Shown here piece by piece: positions 13,270 to 16,784 of a stretch of DNA of 16,784 nt. Source of the DNA: Spirochaetales bacterium (GTDB lineage Bacteria; Spirochaetota; Spirochaetia; DSM-27196; SLST01). Both the position numbers and the translations under genes were made by a program. How positions within the stretch are numbered: position 1 is the stretch's first letter; each line of letters begins with the position of its first letter. A model generated the notes under the pieces. That model searched no databases. It was not told the DNA's origin and was given only the letters and a program-made list of their open reading frames with translations. Location of the stretch: NCBI GenBank assembly GCA_007130265.1, contig SLST01000223.1, forward strand, positions 1 through 16,784, given 5' to 3'.

Positions 13270-14124
13270 ATGCCCTGGGTGCGGCTCACCGAGGAGCGAC
13301 TTGGTCCGTTGCTGAGATTCCTCGGGCCCAAGGAATCAGGGTGCGTCTCGTTCACCGAGCGGCTCCACGAGAGCCGGCGTCTGCAAGTGCCGTCCACTCG
13401 CAGCTACCAGGTGATCGTCCGCGAAGAGAGACCCGAGACGGTAACCGGCGCGATACTCCAGGGGCTCAATGGCGTCCTCTACCCCGTCCTCGATCCGGCG
13501 AAACCGCTCGTCGAGCAGGAAGCGGCCGCGCGTCTGCAGAGCGCAAGTCGTCGGCTGTTCTCAATCCTTGGTCGGTCGGCGGATGTCGCAGCGCTCGAGG
13601 CCGTGCTCCCGCGAAGGCCTTCCCGGCAACTCGACTATCACCTGATGAGCCAGTGCGACCCGCCTCCTGAGCCCGCCCTGTCGCGCGTTCCGCGCGGCAT
13701 GATCATACGTCGGGTGGGAGAAGAGTCGGCACGACACCTGTTTGACATCCAGAAGAAGTATGAGATAGAAGAGGTGTTGCTGCCGGGTAATACGTTCAGC
13801 CCCAACGCGACGATGGAACACCTGCGCCAGACTCTGCGCGAGCAGATCGTGCTCGTGGCCGAGCTCGACGGAGTGCCGGTTGGGAAGGTGAACACAAATG
13901 CGAGGGGTATATTCTACGACCAGGTGGGCGGTATGTTCACCGAACGGGCGTTGCGGTCGCGTGGTATAGGCACCGCGCTCATGCTGCGGCTGCTCCAGAA
14001 GGTCGCTGCCGACCGGAAGACGGCGACGCTGTTCGTCAAGAAGGACAACGTCGCGGCGCTGCGGCTGTACGGGGGAATCGGCTTCTCGGTTGAAGACGAG
14101 TTCCGTATCACGTATTACGGGTAA
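13270..14124 (+). CDS. GNAT family N-acetyltransferase
   Basis: The 284-aa product has a C-terminal GNAT domain (about residues 145-284) with the acetyl-CoA pyrophosphate loop RSRGIG at 229-234 (R-x-x-G-x-G) and the closing VKKDNVAALRLYGGIGF helix-strand. Residues 1-140 form a separate domain with no motif I recognise; it may be a degenerate second GNAT fold or a substrate domain. The ATG is 3 nt after the glycosidase stop and no Shine-Dalgarno is seen, so it probably relies on coupled translation. The glgA start is 3 nt after its stop. The acetylated substrate cannot be read from sequence. Confidence 0.87.
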   Translation: MPWVRLTEERLGPLLRFLGPKESGCVSFTERLHESRRLQVPSTRSYQVIVREERPETVTGAILQGLNGVLYPVLDPAKPLVEQEAAARLQSASRRLFSILGRSADVAALEAVLPRRPSRQLDYHLMSQCDPPPEPALSRVPRGMIIRRVGEESARHLFDIQKKYEIEEVLLPGNTFSPNATMEHLRQTLREQIVLVAELDGVPVGKVNTNARGIFYDQVGGMFTERALRSRGIGTALMLRLLQKVAADRKTATLFVKKDNVAALRLYGGIGFSVEDEFRITYYG

Positions 14125-14127
14125 CTT

Positions 14128-15612
14128 ATGCTGAAGAAGAGACGAAAATCGAATCTATCGGTGCTGATGGTCACCAGCGAAGCGGTGCCGTTTGCGAAGT
14201 CGGGAGGACTTGCCGACGCGGTGTCCGCGCTTGCGCAGGAGCTCGACCGCAGCGGACACGACGTGCGGATCCTCATGCCGCGCTACCAGGGGATACGCCG
14301 TGATAGCCTCTACCGCTACCCGACGCCCTTCTCCGTGCGCGTCGGCCAGGAGATCTACACCACGGCCGTCTATGAAGGCCGTCTTGGAGATTCATCGGTT
14401 GTCGTCTATTTCGTCGACCATGAAGAGCTCTACGCACGCGAAGGGATATACGGGACAAGCGCAGGCGGGTACCCGGACAATCTGCGTCGGTTCAGCTTGC
14501 TGAGCCACGCCGCCTTCGCGATCGGCGCGTTCATCGGGTGGGAACCCGAGGTCCTGCACGCCCATGACTGGCCCACGGCCATCGTCCCGGTCATCGCCCA
14601 GCGACGCGCCGCGATAGGCGCGGCAAAGCCCGCCACCGTACTCACGATCCACAACGTGGGGTACCAGGGCACCTTCCCGGTCGGCGAGCTCCCCCACAGC
14701 GGTCTGAGCTGGATCGACCTGTCGGAGAGCCAGTTACTCCACTATGACTCGCTCAACCTGCTGAAGGCCGGAATCGTCAATGCCGACATGGTCACCACGG
14801 TATCGCCACAGTACGCGACGGAGATCCGCACGCCGCGCCGCGGGTTCTCCCTCGACAAAGTTCTCGCCGCGAGGAAGGAGAACCTCGTCGGAATCCTCAA
14901 CGGCGTGGACTACGATGTCTGGAATCCGGAGAAGGATCCCTACCTTGACGCAAAGTACACGCCGGAGACGGTCGCGCTGAAGGACCGCGCGAAGCATACG
15001 GTACAGTCGGAGCTGGGGCTTCCCATCACCAACGAGATGCCGCTCATCGGCATGGTGTCGCGACTCGTCGACCAGAAGGGGTTCGAGGAGCTCGCAAGCC
15101 CGGGATTCGGTGCGCTTCCCGACATTCTCGAGAGCGGCGAGACACAGGTAGCAATTCTCGGAAGCGGCGAGGAGCGGTACGAGTACTATCTGCGCACCCT
15201 CGCGCATCGGTACCGCAATCTCTCAGTCGTTATCGGTTTCGACGAACGACTGGCCCACCTGATCGAGGCCGCCTCCGACTTCTTCCTGATGCCCTCCCGC
15301 TACGAGCCCTGCGGGCTCAACCAGCTCTACTCGCTGCGCTATGGTACGCTGCCCATCGTCACAAAGTGCGGCGGCTTCGTCGACACCGTCGAGCCCGCCT
15401 CTGCACGCGGGGGAACCGGGTTCTTCATCGAAGAGGCGTGCCCGTCGGCCATCAGCGAGGCGGCGCTCGCGGCGGTCGGCATGTGGCACAGCGAGCACGG
15501 CAGAATCGACACGATGCGTCGGGCCGCGATGAAACTGCGGTTCGGCTGGGAGAAGGCCGCGCCGTCGTATGTCTCAGTCTACGAGCGGGCCCTCGCTGCC
15601 GTGCGTAGCTGA
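14128..15612 (+). CDS. glgA: GlgA, bacterial glycogen synthase (ADP-glucose, GT5)
   Basis: The 494-aa product is a full-length GT5 glycogen synthase that extends alpha-1,4-glucan from ADP-glucose. Visible motifs are KSGGLADAV at 24-32 (the ADP-glucose KxGGL loop), LHAHDWPTAIVPV, TIHNVGYQGTF, TTVSPQYATEI, GILNGVDYDVWNP, GMVSRLVDQKGF and the C-terminal MPSRYEPCGLNQLYSLRYG containing the catalytic-region EPCGLNQ. A basic N-terminal extension (MLKKRRKSN) precedes the first strand. The gene is the last of a three-gene unit, 3 nt after the GNAT gene. Its stop TGA abuts the stop of the convergent exonuclease gene, within the palindrome TGATCA. No other glg gene is in the window. Confidence 0.97.
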   Translation: MLKKRRKSNLSVLMVTSEAVPFAKSGGLADAVSALAQELDRSGHDVRILMPRYQGIRRDSLYRYPTPFSVRVGQEIYTTAVYEGRLGDSSVVVYFVDHEELYAREGIYGTSAGGYPDNLRRFSLLSHAAFAIGAFIGWEPEVLHAHDWPTAIVPVIAQRRAAIGAAKPATVLTIHNVGYQGTFPVGELPHSGLSWIDLSESQLLHYDSLNLLKAGIVNADMVTTVSPQYATEIRTPRRGFSLDKVLAARKENLVGILNGVDYDVWNPEKDPYLDAKYTPETVALKDRAKHTVQSELGLPITNEMPLIGMVSRLVDQKGFEELASPGFGALPDILESGETQVAILGSGEERYEYYLRTLAHRYRNLSVVIGFDERLAHLIEAASDFFLMPSRYEPCGLNQLYSLRYGTLPIVTKCGGFVDTVEPASARGGTGFFIEEACPSAISEAALAAVGMWHSEHGRIDTMRRAAMKLRFGWEKAAPSYVSVYERALAAVRS

Positions 15613-16784
15613 TCAGTCTGCCGGCGCCGCGCCCCCCACCTTCCGGCCGAGCCGTGCGAGACGGTGCGAGAAGAGGGCTCTCGTCTCCGGAGAGCCGGCA
15701 CGGTCGAGAAATGCCTCGAGGACGCGGAGAGCCTGCGCCGGATCGCGCAGATCGTGCTCGTGGATCTTCGCTAGCTCGACGACGATCGTTGCCGCGTCAC
15801 GAGGAGAGCATGCGGTGAGGACCCGGATCGCCTCAGTCGGGCGGCCGGCCCGGCGATACGCGCGAGAGAGAAGCACCGCCGCCCGATGCGCTGCCTCCTC
15901 TCCAGTTCTCACCTCTCGCTCGAGCAGCTCGAGCCCCGCATCTTCCCCCCGGGAGAGCAGGAGCCGACCGAGCCGATAGGAGTCTACCGACTCGTCCTCG
16001 AGCGGCGAGGCAAGGACCGCTTCGACCCGAAAGAAGAGATGAACCAGCGACACCATGTCGCGGTAGTGATGATCGAACACCGGGACCAGCTCGCCGAACT
16101 CTCCGGTGCGCAGCGAGTGGAAGTACCGCTGCGGGATCTCAACTCCGGGTACGTCCTCGACACGACGCCGATCGAGGACCTCACGCTCGACGTCCGAGAG
16201 CGCACAGGAGCCGATTCGTCGTCGCCACAGCCTTCGCGACCACGGCAACAAGTCGACGTGCACAGCCGACAGCGGCGGCCGTCCGTTCATAAGGAACCGG
16301 GACTCGAGAAGGCGGGCGTCAAAGGCCTTCCCGTTGTAGCTCACCCAGATTCCTTCTCCGAGGTCCGCCGCGACTTCCCGCAGGAAATCCGGTTCGGCAG
16401 GAAAGTCACCGAGCAGAGTCTGACGCACCCGCAGGCCGCTGTCGGTCAGACGGGCGCTTCCGGCGAGAAAGACCACTGTCCCCGCCCCGCCGGAGAGACC
16501 GGTGGTCTCGGTGTCCATGAACCGCAACGTTCGCCCATCGACGCGGCGGCCAAGGGTTCTGCTCTCGAAATCCGGCTGCCCGGCGACCGCCGGCGCGAAG
16601 CCCAGGTCCGCAAGCGGCTCGACCCTCTCGCGTTCAAAGACATTCGGTGCCACGACCCGCCAGCCGGGCGGAGGGGGTGCCCCGCTCCGGGGCGTCTCAG
16701 GAACTGAGGCAGGAGACGGCGTTGAAGGTCGGCCGGTCGAGGCCCTCTTGAGCTGCTTCAACCTTCCGTACAGATCCCTGCTCA
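15613..16784 (-). CDS. YprB-type DEDD exonuclease domain protein with TPR-like tail (5' end off window)
   Basis: An RNase H-like DEDD exonuclease domain of the YprB class is present. It shows FMDTETTGLSGGAGTVVFLAG (catalytic Asp and Glu), YNGKAFDARLLESRF, the VHVDLLPWSRRLWR block, CALSDVEREVL, the VEDVPGVEIP loop, and HHYRDMVSLVHLF giving the last Asp. The C-terminal 120 residues (RAAVLLSRAYRRAGRPTEAI, AKIHEHDLRDPAQALRVLE) form TPR-like helical hairpins. A Pro/Ser-rich linker precedes the nuclease domain. The first in-frame start in view, TTG 16759-16761, has its purine run directly abutting it. The frame stays open to the window edge reading SRDLYGRLKQLKR, so I treat the gene as 5'-partial. 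Substrate is unknown; nuclease activity is inferred from motifs. Confidence 0.87.
   Translation of the reverse strand, partial: SRDLYGRLKQLKRASTGRPSTPSPASVPETPRSGAPPPPGWRVVAPNVFERERVEPLADLGFAPAVAGQPDFESRTLGRRVDGRTLRFMDTETTGLSGGAGTVVFLAGSARLTDSGLRVRQTLLGDFPAEPDFLREVAADLGEGIWVSYNGKAFDARLLESRFLMNGRPPLSAVHVDLLPWSRRLWRRRIGSCALSDVEREVLDRRRVEDVPGVEIPQRYFHSLRTGEFGELVPVFDHHYRDMVSLVHLFFRVEAVLASPLEDESVDSYRLGRLLLSRGEDAGLELLEREVRTGEEAAHRAAVLLSRAYRRAGRPTEAIRVLTACSPRDAATIVVELAKIHEHDLRDPAQALRVLEAFLDRAGSPETRALFSHRLARLGRKVGGAAPAD

Overview
The window is a GC-rich bacterial segment that reads as chromosome from a spirochete, probably a free-living member of the Spirochaetaceae. The evidence is an FlaB-type flagellin with the spirochete core sequence, followed by flaG and fliD, plus a second flagellar cluster flgN-flgK-flgL-fliW-csrA of the type seen in spirochetes and in Bacillus. 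The genus call is an inference. No mobile element, CRISPR array, rRNA or tRNA was seen.

Layout. (1) Positions 1-7092, plus strand: flaB (flagellin), flaG, fliD (filament cap), a 295-aa protein of unknown function, a membrane-anchored PilZ (c-di-GMP receptor) protein, an 87-99-aa unknown protein, then tsaE and tsaB of tRNA t6A synthesis. From the 295-aa gene onward the genes are tightly packed, with ATGA or CTGA overlaps or gaps of 1 to about 60 nt. (2) Positions 7126-11445, minus strand: flgN, flgK, flgL, fliW and csrA, with gaps of 1-9 nt, clearly one operon converging on tsaB. (3) Positions 11533-15612, plus strand and divergent from flgN: a secreted family-3 glycosidase (NagZ-like), a GNAT acetyltransferase and glycogen synthase glgA, each 3 nt apart. 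(4) Positions 15613 to the right edge, minus strand: a DEDD-type exonuclease with TPR-like repeats; its stop codon abuts that of glgA and its 5' end is probably outside the window.

How it fits together. The two flagellar clusters encode the whole distal axial structure: junction proteins FlgK and FlgL with chaperone FlgN, filament FlaB, FlaG and cap FliD. They also encode the post-transcriptional switch CsrA-FliW that in Bacillus matches flagellin translation to hook completion. The flaB leader in this window carries what that switch would need: a perfect 8-bp hairpin displaying AGGAT in its loop, followed by a Shine-Dalgarno sequence that is itself a GGA site. The 153-nt flaB-flaG spacer is also rich in hairpins, one of which presents the flaG ribosome binding site in its loop as ACGGAG, and it holds an orphan copy of the flaB Shine-Dalgarno block.

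The least explained parts are the two unknown proteins inside the filament operon, the link between t6A genes and flagellar genes, an apparent CTG start for tsaE, and a six-codon ORF whose stop overlaps the TTG start of flgN. I see no strong rho-independent terminator in the window, including at both convergent junctions.
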